From an uncultured bacterium (GTDB lineage: Bacteria > Cyanobacteriota > Vampirovibrionia > Gastranaerophilales > Gastranaerophilaceae), in contig CASGEL010000002.1 in assembly GCA_949300485.1 (NCBI GenBank), positions 62,001 through 126,000 of the forward strand: 64,000 nt of DNA, read 5' to 3'. A model generated the notes under the pieces. It saw only the letters and a program-made list of their open reading frames with translations, ran no database searches and had not been told where the DNA came from. Below, piece by piece: positions 1 through 7,529 of this stretch (positions are counted from its first letter, which is position 1; each line of letters begins with the position of its first letter). The position numbers were made by a program, and so were the translations under genes.

Positions 1-127
1 AAAGAGTAGTAATACCAATATTTGAATTTTCTTGCTGTAAAAAAGATAACAACTCATCCGCTGTCGGATGAATAGCATTACGAGTAAGAATATCAAGTAT
101 TTTTTCTCTTTGTTTTGAATAATTCAT
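1..127 (-). CDS. Fur/PerR-family transcriptional regulator, N-terminal fragment
   Basis: Reading the minus strand from an ATG at 127 gives 42 residues before the window edge: MNYSKQREKILDIL, then HPTADELLSFLQ and IGITTL. This matches the start of the Fur-family winged helix, where the QREKIL helix and the HPTADEL segment precede the recognition helix. Family members are metal- or peroxide-sensing repressors that act as dimers. The C-terminal metal-binding and dimer domain lies outside the window, so Fur, PerR and Zur cannot be told apart. A Fur-box-like dyad sits 15 bases upstream of the start and suggests autoregulation. Confidence 0.85.
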   Translation of the reverse strand, partial: MNYSKQREKILDILTRNAIHPTADELLSFLQQENSNIGITTL

Positions 128-141
128 ATCTTACCTCAAAC

Positions 142-156
142 TGATAACTATTATCA
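142..156. promoter_or_regulatory. Fur-box-like operator
   Basis: TGATAACTATTATCA is a 7-1-7 dyad with one mismatch, close to the Fur/PerR core TGATAATNATTATCA. It lies directly upstream of the truncated Fur-family gene, which is where autoregulatory sites are usually found. Binding is inferred. Confidence 0.6.
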
Positions 157-187
157 TTTTATCCAATTACTATCAAAAAGTCAACTG

Positions 188-1540
188 CTAAGATTTAACA
201 GATTCTGCTTCTGCAAGTTTCTTTTCAATATCCTTTTTAACCTGATATTCAGGACTAAATTGTCTTACAAGAAGCATTATCGCAGGAACAACAATACCTA
301 AAGCTCCTATGCATGCTCCAATATTTTTTAAAACAGCACCCCTTTTCAATTTTCTTACAGAGGCAAAAAATTCGTCAACATTCTCACCTGATTTTTCATA
401 TTGCCCGAGGAGTTTTTCTACTTTACTATGAACACTCCTCAATGCCTCTAAATCGATAAATCTTCTTGTATCTACTTTATTTTTGTCATCAAGTTTTATA
501 CATTCAATAATACCTGATTCCTTTGCCATATCAATTATTAAGTTAACGTTAGTTCTTTCTGAATTAGCTGAATTGATATTATTAACTGCAAATTTATAAA
601 TATCAATATCTGATTTATCTGCATCCTTGAATAATTTAAGATGTTCTTTAATAGTCCCATCCGAAAATGCTTCTTTAAATTTCGCATTTTCAATAACCCT
701 TGCATCTAAATCTATAGACTTATTATGATTTTTTTCAGCATTTCTCTCCAATGCCTTAGCAATCATTGGACCTGCAAAATACATAAATAACCAGAAACCA
801 CCCTCTTTTAAAACATAACCGAGAAAATCTTGAGGATTTCTTGCATGTGAAAGTCTTTCTGTTGTTATTGCGCCATCAACCAACATCAGATTTCTTACAG
901 GATCAAAAATAAAATCCTGAAATCCGCCGGTGAAAGAAACATTTTTTTTATCATTAAATCCTGACTGCGTAGTATGTACAGCTGAAAAGGCAGATGAAAA
1001 CGGCACTTGAGAATTTCTTAACCCACTCTCTGACTTTTGCTTTTTCTGTTTCTCAAAATAATCTTTTTTAATCTGTTCTTCAGTATATTTATGCCTGAAT
1101 TTTGTCAATCCAAGATAGCTTAAAGTCGTTGCAACAGATGCAGCGGCAAATCTTGCAACCGTCAATATTTTCATTTGTTTTTGATGTAATAGTGCAGTTT
1201 TCAAACTATTGTGAATAGTTTCTGTTGGCGCTAACTCACAAGCAGCCTTCAAAATATCTTGATTTTTAAATATTCTTACATCAACTTTTGAATCTAACTT
1301 AGCTGGCTTAAACAATATATAACTAAATAATTTATTAAATGCAGGAAGCCCACCAAGCCATATAATTTGAGTACCGAACTCATCAATAAATCTATCTTTT
1401 CCCTCAACTTTGTCACCTGCTATATAAGAAGCGGTAGTAAGACCACAACTATTGGCAACATCTTTTATCGCTAATGGAACATATGAACTGTTATTTCCTA
1501 ATATGGAGTATACTGTACTTGCTGTAATTTTTGGTATCAT
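188..1540 (-). CDS. Orphan membrane-associated protein with a VSFTGG motif
   Basis: This 450-residue protein of unknown function matches no family I can name. It starts MIPKITAST with no signal peptide. A Gly-rich stretch (residues 62-66) is followed by a hydrophobic segment. There is a second hydrophobic patch near 125-145, a Lys/Glu-rich linker near 150-172, the motif VSFTGGF at 201-207, and a convincing membrane helix near the C-terminus followed by a charged tail (KKDIEKKLAEAE). The [VI][SN]Fx[GN] motif recurs in other orphans of this window. An AGGA box lies 14 bases before the ATG. It probably faces or is anchored in the membrane; function is unknown. Confidence 0.75.
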   Translation of the reverse strand: MIPKITASTVYSILGNNSSYVPLAIKDVANSCGLTTASYIAGDKVEGKDRFIDEFGTQIIWLGGLPAFNKLFSYILFKPAKLDSKVDVRIFKNQDILKAACELAPTETIHNSLKTALLHQKQMKILTVARFAAASVATTLSYLGLTKFRHKYTEEQIKKDYFEKQKKQKSESGLRNSQVPFSSAFSAVHTTQSGFNDKKNVSFTGGFQDFIFDPVRNLMLVDGAITTERLSHARNPQDFLGYVLKEGGFWLFMYFAGPMIAKALERNAEKNHNKSIDLDARVIENAKFKEAFSDGTIKEHLKLFKDADKSDIDIYKFAVNNINSANSERTNVNLIIDMAKESGIIECIKLDDKNKVDTRRFIDLEALRSVHSKVEKLLGQYEKSGENVDEFFASVRKLKRGAVLKNIGACIGALGIVVPAIMLLVRQFSPEYQVKKDIEKKLAEAESVKS

Positions 1541-1590
1541 TTTCTTTATTTCATCCTATAACAGGGCAAAACCCTGCCTCAACTTGTGTA

Positions 1591-1677
1591 CTACAAGCCC
1601 CAAATTAAATTCATCAATTTCACGATTGGGGCATTCGCTTTTATAGTTGAGTTTCGTCGATTATTTTTATTTGTCAT
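1591..1677 (-). CDS. Possible 28-residue small protein
   Basis: A short minus-strand frame encodes MTNKNNRRNSTIKANA followed by a hydrophobic helix-like end (VKLMNLIWGL). The ATG at 1677 is preceded by GAAGG about 8 bases upstream, a good ribosome binding site. It ends 50 bases before the start of the downstream orphan gene on the same strand. The basic head plus amphipathic tail resembles small membrane peptides, but there is no homology I can cite. The inverted repeat GCCCCAA/TTGGGGC falls inside it, so the segment could instead be structured RNA. Confidence 0.3.
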   Translation of the reverse strand: MTNKNNRRNSTIKANAPIVKLMNLIWGL

Positions 1678-1756
1678 ACTATTAACCTTCACTTTCAATG
1701 TAAGTAAGCTGAATAATAATAATTGCCATTTATACAATCTATTTTTACATTTGTTA

Positions 1757-1795
1757 AAAAACAAGACCTTAAAATTTAAGGTCTTGTTTTAAAAT
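1757..1795 (-). terminator. Intrinsic terminator, 16-bp stem
   Basis: Arms 1758-1773 and 1775-1790 are perfect inverted complements centred on one base. On the minus strand the stem is followed by a run of six T, so it best terminates a short minus-strand transcript starting near 1900. On the plus strand it is followed by TTTTAAAA and could also work weakly. Confidence 0.7.
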
Positions 1796-2030
1796 TATTT
1801 TCAACACAACAAATGTTTACTCGTCTTTAAAACAAGCCTCTTAATCCACATCTGCTACGTCGAATTTGTATAAACATTTTATTATTCTTCCTTCTTGACT
1901 ATAAAATTAGTATCATAAATATTCTAAAAACACAATAAAAAAATAAAATTATTATAATAATGTAACAATAAAGCCCACAAACAAATAATGTAATATAATT
2001 TGAAGTGATTAACAATAAAAGGAAATATTC

Positions 2031-2984
2031 ATGTCTAACGAAGATTTTAGTAGCAACAAACAAAATGACGAAACATCTATTGAAGATTTTCTAAAAGATG
2101 AAGAGTCAATAAAACTGGACAAAATAAAAGTTACCAATAAAAATCAAGAAAAAAAAGTATACATTGAAAAACATGAGAACAACTCCGGAATGGGTGACAT
2201 CGCACCTTATAGTATTTCTAGACATTTTAATTGGGGAACATTTTTATTCAATTGGATTTGGGGAATAAAATACAAAAAATTTACACTCCTGCTTATCCCT
2301 TTACTATGCATAATACCATACGGATTTATCGCTGCTATTATATTTGCTTTCATAGCCGGAACAAAAGGAAATCAATGGGCTTGGGAAGAAATTCAATATA
2401 AAAATGAAGCAGATTTTCATATGGCTCAAAAGGCTTGGGTAAAAGCATGGTTCATCATTGCCGGAACAGTATTAGTAATTACTCTTCCTATATTATTATT
2501 TTCACATTCAGAAAAAAAAGCTAAAGAAAATATATCTATGCTAAACAAGGATTATTACAGTATTATCAGTACCTCGGAATTGAAAATTCCACAAGAAATA
2601 TTTGACAAAACCGATACAGAAGATCACAATGCCAATTTATTATTAAGCAATAAATATATTATATACTGGTTAAGACCAAAGAATGAAAGGACTTTAGAAA
2701 CAAAAAAATTTATAGAAGAAGAATTCAATAAAAATAAAGATAAATTGAAAGACAAATTTATATTATACCCTGATATAAAAGAAATAAAGGGAAGTTCAGA
2801 TGAAATTGTAGATATTGATATTGAAGCTTCTTGTATCAATGATGTTTGTATAGACAAATGGTTATATAAAACTTGTAAAACAGGATATTGTATTATAAAT
2901 CCAAAGAATAAGGTTTATTATAAAACCAGAGATAAAGCAAACGTAATACCAAAAGCAATGAGCTTATTAAATAAATGGGAATAA
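2031..2984 (+). CDS. Membrane protein with tryptophan-rich module
   Basis: This 317-residue protein of unknown function starts with an acidic, Asn/Lys-rich cytoplasmic segment (1-60). A Trp-rich module follows (SRHFNWGTFLFNWIWGIKYKKF, about 65-85) with two closely spaced membrane helices. Then come KGNQWAWEE, AWVKAWF and a third helix near 145-163. The remaining 150 residues are a hydrophilic domain with four cysteines near 265-285. The NWGxFxxNWxWG pattern is reminiscent of DUF2628-like membrane proteins, but I do not claim membership. The RBS AAAGGA precedes the ATG, and TATAAT lies 31 bases upstream. A strong terminator follows. Confidence 0.75.
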   Translation: MSNEDFSSNKQNDETSIEDFLKDEESIKLDKIKVTNKNQEKKVYIEKHENNSGMGDIAPYSISRHFNWGTFLFNWIWGIKYKKFTLLLIPLLCIIPYGFIAAIIFAFIAGTKGNQWAWEEIQYKNEADFHMAQKAWVKAWFIIAGTVLVITLPILLFSHSEKKAKENISMLNKDYYSIISTSELKIPQEIFDKTDTEDHNANLLLSNKYIIYWLRPKNERTLETKKFIEEEFNKNKDKLKDKFILYPDIKEIKGSSDEIVDIDIEASCINDVCIDKWLYKTCKTGYCIINPKNKVYYKTRDKANVIPKAMSLLNKWE

Positions 2985-3020
2985 AAAAATAAAAGAGGTA
3001 AAACCTCTTTTATTTTTTTA
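2985..3020 (+). terminator. Intrinsic terminator
   Basis: ATAAAAGAGGT (2989-2999) pairs with ACCTCTTTTAT (3003-3013) across a 3-base loop and is followed by TTTTTT. It ends the transcript of the Trp-rich membrane protein just upstream. Confidence 0.85.
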
Positions 3021-3073
3021 TAATACTTTTCCTAAATAAATTTCGAACCGCTGAAATCTCAAGCCTATTCATC

Positions 3074-3099
3074 AAAAAAGACGCCTCATTGGCGTCTTA
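3074..3099 (-). terminator. Terminator of the tRNA-Glu transcript
   Basis: On the minus strand AAGACGCC pairs with GGCGTCTT (plus-strand arms 3078-3085 and 3091-3098) around a 5-base loop and is followed by a T-rich run. It lies 9 bases beyond the encoded CCA end of the tRNA. Confidence 0.85.
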
Positions 3100-3107
3100 T
3101 ATTGAAA

Positions 3108-3183
3108 TGGTACCCCCAAGCGAATTCGAATCGCTGTCTACACCGTGAAAGGGTGTTGTCCTAGGCCTCTAGACGATGGGGGC
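3108..3183 (-). tRNA. tRNA-Glu (UUC)
   Basis: The minus strand reads GCCCCCATCGTCTAGAGG, then a D arm, an anticodon stem ACACC/GGTGT around the loop CTTTCAC (anticodon TTC), a T arm with GATTCGAATTC, and the acceptor strand TGGGGGT followed by A and an encoded CCA. The total is 76 nt. The acceptor closes with a G-U pair at position 1-72, as is usual for bacterial tRNA-Glu. It is followed by its own terminator. Confidence 0.97.
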
Positions 3184-3255
3184 TTATCTATTTAACCTAC
3201 GAAAGTTATTCTATCCCAGACAAAATTAAATGTCAACCAATCAATTTTATTTTCT

Positions 3256-4260
3256 TTAATTTATGTTACTTTGAATATTACTAATCTGAATTTCTTTGAT
3301 TATATCAAATATCTCAGAAGAAACATCCGATATCGATTTTATATTTCTTTTTACCATTTGAGCAAATTCAACTTTCTTAAATTCATGCATTCCTCTTGTT
3401 TTAAAAACTTCTTCCAAAATTTTAACTCTTGGTATATCCTCTTCCAACATTTTGTTCTCCAGAATAGAAATGTTCTTCAATTCGTATTCCAATGTTCTTT
3501 TAACCAAATCTTGAGATAATAAATCTTCAAACTCGCCACATTTTAAAAGATGAATTTTATCAATTGATCGAAGCCTTGGCATTATTTCCTCCAAATTTTC
3601 TTTTGCATCCTTATCTAGCAATACGAAAATTGGAAGCTTTAAATTTTCAATAAGCTTATAATACATTTTAACAACTTGATTTTTCCCACCTGCAGAAAGC
3701 ATATATACACCTTCCCTGTCAAATTCATACCCGCAAAATTTTGCAAATTCGGGAAGTAAAATTTCTTCAGTTGCACCTTCTGCGATAACAACCTTTTTTA
3801 CAGGGAATTTTAAAGCATGTTTAAACCTATCTTCTTCAATATCTGATGAAGATGCTAAACATTTAAGCCATTTGAGATTTAAAGAAGAATTTTCATCAAT
3901 CATATCTATAATAGCTTTATAATGAATTTTATTTTTCAAAAGATTTTCTACATTTTCACTTACAGCGAAAACAGATTTTTCATAATCATAAAGTCGCTGA
4001 TTAATTAAATAGTCATCCGAAGAATTATAACCGAGTTCATTGATTGAATAATTTAAAATATACTGAGCAAGGTCTTTTAGAGTTGAATAATCCATTTTTT
4101 CCAAATCTGATTTTTTATATTTTGGTGATATTAAATTATTAGTTAAAACATCCATGAATACCCTTACATACTTAATCTCAGGATGTTTAAACCTTGTCAA
4201 TCTATCGAAGGAAATTAATATTTGTTCTTTAGTTAACGGTTTGACTTTCAGCTTATTCAA
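3256..4260 (-). CDS. Stand-alone OLD-type TOPRIM domain protein
   Basis: This 334-residue protein has a TOPRIM fold at about 150-250: VVIAEGATEEILLPEF supplies the catalytic Glu161, and FVLLDKDA supplies the DxD pair (Asp216, Asp218). This arrangement is found in the nuclease half of OLD-family (overcoming lysogenization defect) proteins, where the TOPRIM centre binds divalent metal and cuts DNA. The ABC-type ATPase that normally precedes it is missing. Residues 1-140 are a helical domain I cannot assign, and the C-terminal 80 residues are helical and charged. Neighbours are unrelated, so no partner ATPase is visible. A role in DNA repair or phage defence is inference only. Confidence 0.7.
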   Translation of the reverse strand: MNKLKVKPLTKEQILISFDRLTRFKHPEIKYVRVFMDVLTNNLISPKYKKSDLEKMDYSTLKDLAQYILNYSINELGYNSSDDYLINQRLYDYEKSVFAVSENVENLLKNKIHYKAIIDMIDENSSLNLKWLKCLASSSDIEEDRFKHALKFPVKKVVIAEGATEEILLPEFAKFCGYEFDREGVYMLSAGGKNQVVKMYYKLIENLKLPIFVLLDKDAKENLEEIMPRLRSIDKIHLLKCGEFEDLLSQDLVKRTLEYELKNISILENKMLEEDIPRVKILEEVFKTRGMHEFKKVEFAQMVKRNIKSISDVSSEIFDIIKEIQISNIQSNIN

Positions 4261-4349
4261 TGATACCCTCTTTAATATTTATTTACAATAAATTTATACA
4301 TATAGCAATTTTTTAAACTTTTGTTTTTTATTATAAATGTGGTGTTAAT

Positions 4350-5729
4350 ATGGTAGAAAAAATTAATTCTCGTATCCAGCAATATAATTATAACACAATT
4401 CGCAGTGTAAATAATGCCGATAAAAAGCCGGAAGAAACTACTGCATCATCAACTCCTGCTTTTACCGCAACTTATACTATGTATCCAAATCAGCAGGTTA
4501 ACCAAACACAAATAAGAACGACTTTAAACAGCAAAGAAGAAAAAGCAAAATACACAACAGTTATCTCTAATCTTGACAGAAACGGGAGAAAAATTGTTGA
4601 AAATCTTTTAAAAACCGGAGTCTTATTAAACACCGATTCAAATGACCATAGTACCGTTTTGGATAACTTATATAAGATTATAAATGAACCGAGAGCACAA
4701 GGACTTAATGCTAAAACAATGCTAAAAGATACAATAGCAACAATTGCTTACCCATATATAATTACTCAACAATTTGGAGATGTTCCGCCTGAATACAGAG
4801 AAAAATTCATACAGGCAAATATTGAGGGAAAAACAAATTTATTAGATTTATACCAAGGAAAAAATGATATAAATGTAACCCATTCAGGAACATGCGTTGC
4901 AGCAAGTACAGAATTTAAACTTGCAAAACAGCATCCTGCAGAGTTCGCCAGATTTGCACAGGAACTAAGTTCTCCTAAACTATCTGTAAATAAAACTATA
5001 GGTTTGAATAACTTGGCCGATAATACAATTAATGCAATATGGCTTTTAAATGCATTTGAAATTCCATACCAGATGAAAGATTTCAATCAAGCAGAACTGA
5101 CATTTGCACCTGATAAAAATGCAATCCTAAGAGCTCAAACACAAACTACAAATAAAGATCCTTATGAAAGAACACCTTTAGATGTTTTAATGCAATCAAC
5201 ATTTATGCAAGTAGGCTCCCAGCAATCTTATAATACACTAACTGACAAACGAGCTGGGAAATTCAATCAAAATGATAAAGGTTTAATAGAATTTGAAAAA
5301 ACATTTACTGAATCCGTAGTATTTGATCAAAATATATTATCAGTAACTTATCAGACAGTAGATGAAAATGCGCGTCTTATTGGATATGAAACGGATTTAG
5401 GCACAATGAAAAGACATTTGCTTGAAGCATTGAATGAAGGAGAAAATATAATTATCGGATATACACAAACAGATTCAAATAATATAATTGTTAACGGCCA
5501 TGAAATAACTATCGTTGGATATAGAACCGAAAAAAATGGGAAAGTAACATTTATATGCAATGATACGGATGATAATATTCCAAGACCGATAGAATACTCT
5601 GAAGATTATCTGCTTCCTAAAATTCACCATGCAGCATTACCTAAACATATCGTTGAAAAAGACTTAAATATCATACCAAATTATGTTGAAGGTATAAATA
5701 TGTATAAAGACATGAAAAACGCAGCATAG
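4350..5729 (+). CDS. Orphan protein with papain-like Cys-His-Asn arrangement
   Basis: This 459-residue protein has no signal peptide. Residues 1-60 are N/Q/T-rich and look unstructured. A globular part follows. HSGTCVAAS places Cys182 at the start of a helix, NGHEITIVGY places His384 on a strand, and FICNDTDDN places Asn404/Asp405 on the next strand. This order and spacing are those of papain-fold cysteine proteases or transglutaminases, so a hydrolase is plausible, but overall similarity to a named family is not evident. DLYQGKNDINV (166-176) resembles a segment in the protein at 27403. A terminator-like hairpin and a UshA-like nucleotidase follow. Confidence 0.7.
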   Translation: MVEKINSRIQQYNYNTIRSVNNADKKPEETTASSTPAFTATYTMYPNQQVNQTQIRTTLNSKEEKAKYTTVISNLDRNGRKIVENLLKTGVLLNTDSNDHSTVLDNLYKIINEPRAQGLNAKTMLKDTIATIAYPYIITQQFGDVPPEYREKFIQANIEGKTNLLDLYQGKNDINVTHSGTCVAASTEFKLAKQHPAEFARFAQELSSPKLSVNKTIGLNNLADNTINAIWLLNAFEIPYQMKDFNQAELTFAPDKNAILRAQTQTTNKDPYERTPLDVLMQSTFMQVGSQQSYNTLTDKRAGKFNQNDKGLIEFEKTFTESVVFDQNILSVTYQTVDENARLIGYETDLGTMKRHLLEALNEGENIIIGYTQTDSNNIIVNGHEITIVGYRTEKNGKVTFICNDTDDNIPRPIEYSEDYLLPKIHHAALPKHIVEKDLNIIPNYVEGINMYKDMKNAA

Positions 5730-5756
5730 TATAAAAAGATATATTACATTTTGTTA

Positions 5757-5803
5757 ATAAAACCTCCTAAAAAAGCAAAAATTATTTTCAGGAGGTTTTA
5801 TCA
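5757..5803 (+). promoter_or_regulatory. Hairpin that hides an AGGAGG box and a 5-codon frame
   Basis: TAAAACCTCCT (5758-5768) is perfectly complementary to AGGAGGTTTTA (5790-5800). The right arm carries a consensus Shine-Dalgarno sequence followed, after TTTTATC, by ATG TTG AAA CAT AAG TAG, a 5-codon frame ending 8 bases before the nucleotidase start. The hairpin may be only the terminator of the upstream gene. The placement also allows translational control of the next gene. See findings. Confidence 0.5.
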
Positions 5804-5827
5804 TGTTGAAACATAAGTAGGTAACAA

Positions 5828-7522
5828 ATGATAAACGTACCAAATATTAATCAATCTGCAATGAATAATAAAACAGGCACAGTTATATCAAAACCCGAAC
5901 AGGTGCCGAATGCGTCTCAATTAAATAATGATACTACAAAATATACAACAAATATTTACCCGACAGAAACAATACCTGTCTATACAACATCTAAAACATC
6001 AGCTTCAAAATTTAACCAACCTAAAATAGTACATACAAGCTGGTTTTATATAAATGATGTACATGGAAAAATGACAAATATGGAAAGAATTTATAATATT
6101 TCCAGAGAATTTGATCAAATTTCTCCATCTGACATAAACAAAACATTTTATACTAATTCAACCGATAAAGTTTCGAAATTTAAAGTTGCATCAGGCGACA
6201 TAATTTTAGGCGCAAACTTCACAAACAATCAAGTTGCTAACCAATTTTTAAACTGGAGTGGATTCATAGCATCAGCCCTTGGCAACCATGAATTAGACAT
6301 AGTAGACCCGACAAATTTAGCAAAATTATTAGATAATGCAAGTTATAAAACTCTTGCAATAAATATTGAAGTAGATAAAAATTCTCCAATATACGGAAGA
6401 ATAGAAAAATCAATGATAGTTGAAAAAGATGGAGAAAAATACGGACTTATAGGTATTGCTCCGCCTGATATGTATGAAAGAGTAAAAGCAAATAATACAT
6501 TACAAGATATTACAATTAAAAATCCTGATGAAACAATTAAACTTGTACAAGATGAAGTAAAAAAATTACAAGAACAAGGGATAAACAAAATTATTGTACT
6601 ATCCCATGCCGGTATAAAAAACGATAAACGACTGGCTAAGGAAACCGAAGGTATAGATATAATCTTTGGCGCACACACTCATGACTTAATAGAAGGAATA
6701 AAAGAAGGTCAAAACCTGTTCTACTCAAAAACAGGTGAACCTACAATCATAACTCAGGCAGGAAAAGACGGAGAAAACGTCGGAATTTTAAATGTAGATT
6801 TTGATGAAAACGGCGTTATCAAAAAAGCACAAAATAATGTAATAAAAACAAGGGCTTATAACAGACCATTATTTATTAAACATTCAGTTGAAAGTATTAT
6901 AGGTAAACCTGAGGTTATCGGTCATGTAAAAGCAGCAGTACCACCTCCTGAAAAAAGGCTTGCACAAAATAATCCGCATGGGAATTTAATTGCAGATGCG
7001 ATGAGATCAGAATTAGGTACTGATATTGCAATACTAAATGCAGGAAATATCAGAGGTCATTTTTCACAAGGACCTATTGATACAAGATTAATCTCTGATA
7101 TTACACCGTTTGAAGATAAAATGATGATATTGTCATTATCAGAGAAACAAATTGTAGATTCCATTAAAGTAGGTTTGCAATCCTTAACAAGAAGTTCAAA
7201 TAAACCGGGAATCCTTCTTGTTTCAGGCCTAAAATATAAAGCAAATACCAAAGGTGAATTATTGGAAATGGAATACATTGATAAAAATAATCAAGTTCAT
7301 AAAATCGATGTAAACAATCCTGACCCGAATAAAAAATACACAGTAGCTGCAGATGATTTTTATGCTACAGGAGGCGACGGATACCTAGAAAGTAATAAAC
7401 ATCCTGATTTTGTTTTACAAAAATTCGATATGGATAAAAATAAATTAGCCTGCGATTATATTAAAAAACTCAACCAACCAATAGAAATAAAAGATGATCA
7501 AAGAATTCAAATAATAAATTAA
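5828..7522 (+). CDS. 5'-nucleotidase / UshA-family metallophosphoesterase
   Basis: This 564-residue two-domain enzyme is predicted to release phosphate from nucleotides or related esters. The metallophosphatase domain shows DVHG (77-80), a GD motif (123-124), GNHE (152-155), then SHAG and GAHTH, all metal-site motifs of the calcineurin-like fold. The C-terminal 5'-nucleotidase domain (about 350-555) contains HGNLIADAMR, NAGNIRG and PFEDKM. UshA/CpdB relatives are exported through a signal peptide. This protein instead begins with about 65 N/T/S/Q-rich residues and no hydrophobic core, so it is cytoplasmic or exported by another route. The start has only a weak AGG box. Confidence 0.9.
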   Translation: MINVPNINQSAMNNKTGTVISKPEQVPNASQLNNDTTKYTTNIYPTETIPVYTTSKTSASKFNQPKIVHTSWFYINDVHGKMTNMERIYNISREFDQISPSDINKTFYTNSTDKVSKFKVASGDIILGANFTNNQVANQFLNWSGFIASALGNHELDIVDPTNLAKLLDNASYKTLAINIEVDKNSPIYGRIEKSMIVEKDGEKYGLIGIAPPDMYERVKANNTLQDITIKNPDETIKLVQDEVKKLQEQGINKIIVLSHAGIKNDKRLAKETEGIDIIFGAHTHDLIEGIKEGQNLFYSKTGEPTIITQAGKDGENVGILNVDFDENGVIKKAQNNVIKTRAYNRPLFIKHSVESIIGKPEVIGHVKAAVPPPEKRLAQNNPHGNLIADAMRSELGTDIAILNAGNIRGHFSQGPIDTRLISDITPFEDKMMILSLSEKQIVDSIKVGLQSLTRSSNKPGILLVSGLKYKANTKGELLEMEYIDKNNQVHKIDVNNPDPNKKYTVAADDFYATGGDGYLESNKHPDFVLQKFDMDKNKLACDYIKKLNQPIEIKDDQRIQIIN

Positions 7523-7529
7523 TTACAAT

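Larger units (their letters stand above)
1541..2030. other. 490-bp region between two orphan genes
   Basis: This gap holds a CAGGG/CCCTG hairpin (about 1562-1576), a GCCCCAA/TTGGGGC dyad, the possible 28-residue frame on the minus strand, a near-perfect terminator hairpin at 1757-1795, and a 16-codon minus-strand frame (1827-1877, Arg-rich, with AAGGA upstream) ending shortly before that terminator. TATAAT at 1994-1999 precedes the plus-strand gene at 2031. Together these suggest one or more short minus-strand transcripts. No known RNA family is recognised. Confidence 0.4.

Noticed and set aside
1586-1792. Plus-strand frame of 68 codons in the noncoding region
   Set aside because: It runs through the terminator stem and hydrophobic AT-rich noise. 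The minus-strand reading explains the RBS and terminator better.
3040-3070. TTCGAACCGCTG sequence resembling a tRNA T arm
   Set aside because: No acceptor, D or anticodon arm can be built around it. It is downstream of the tRNA-Glu terminator.
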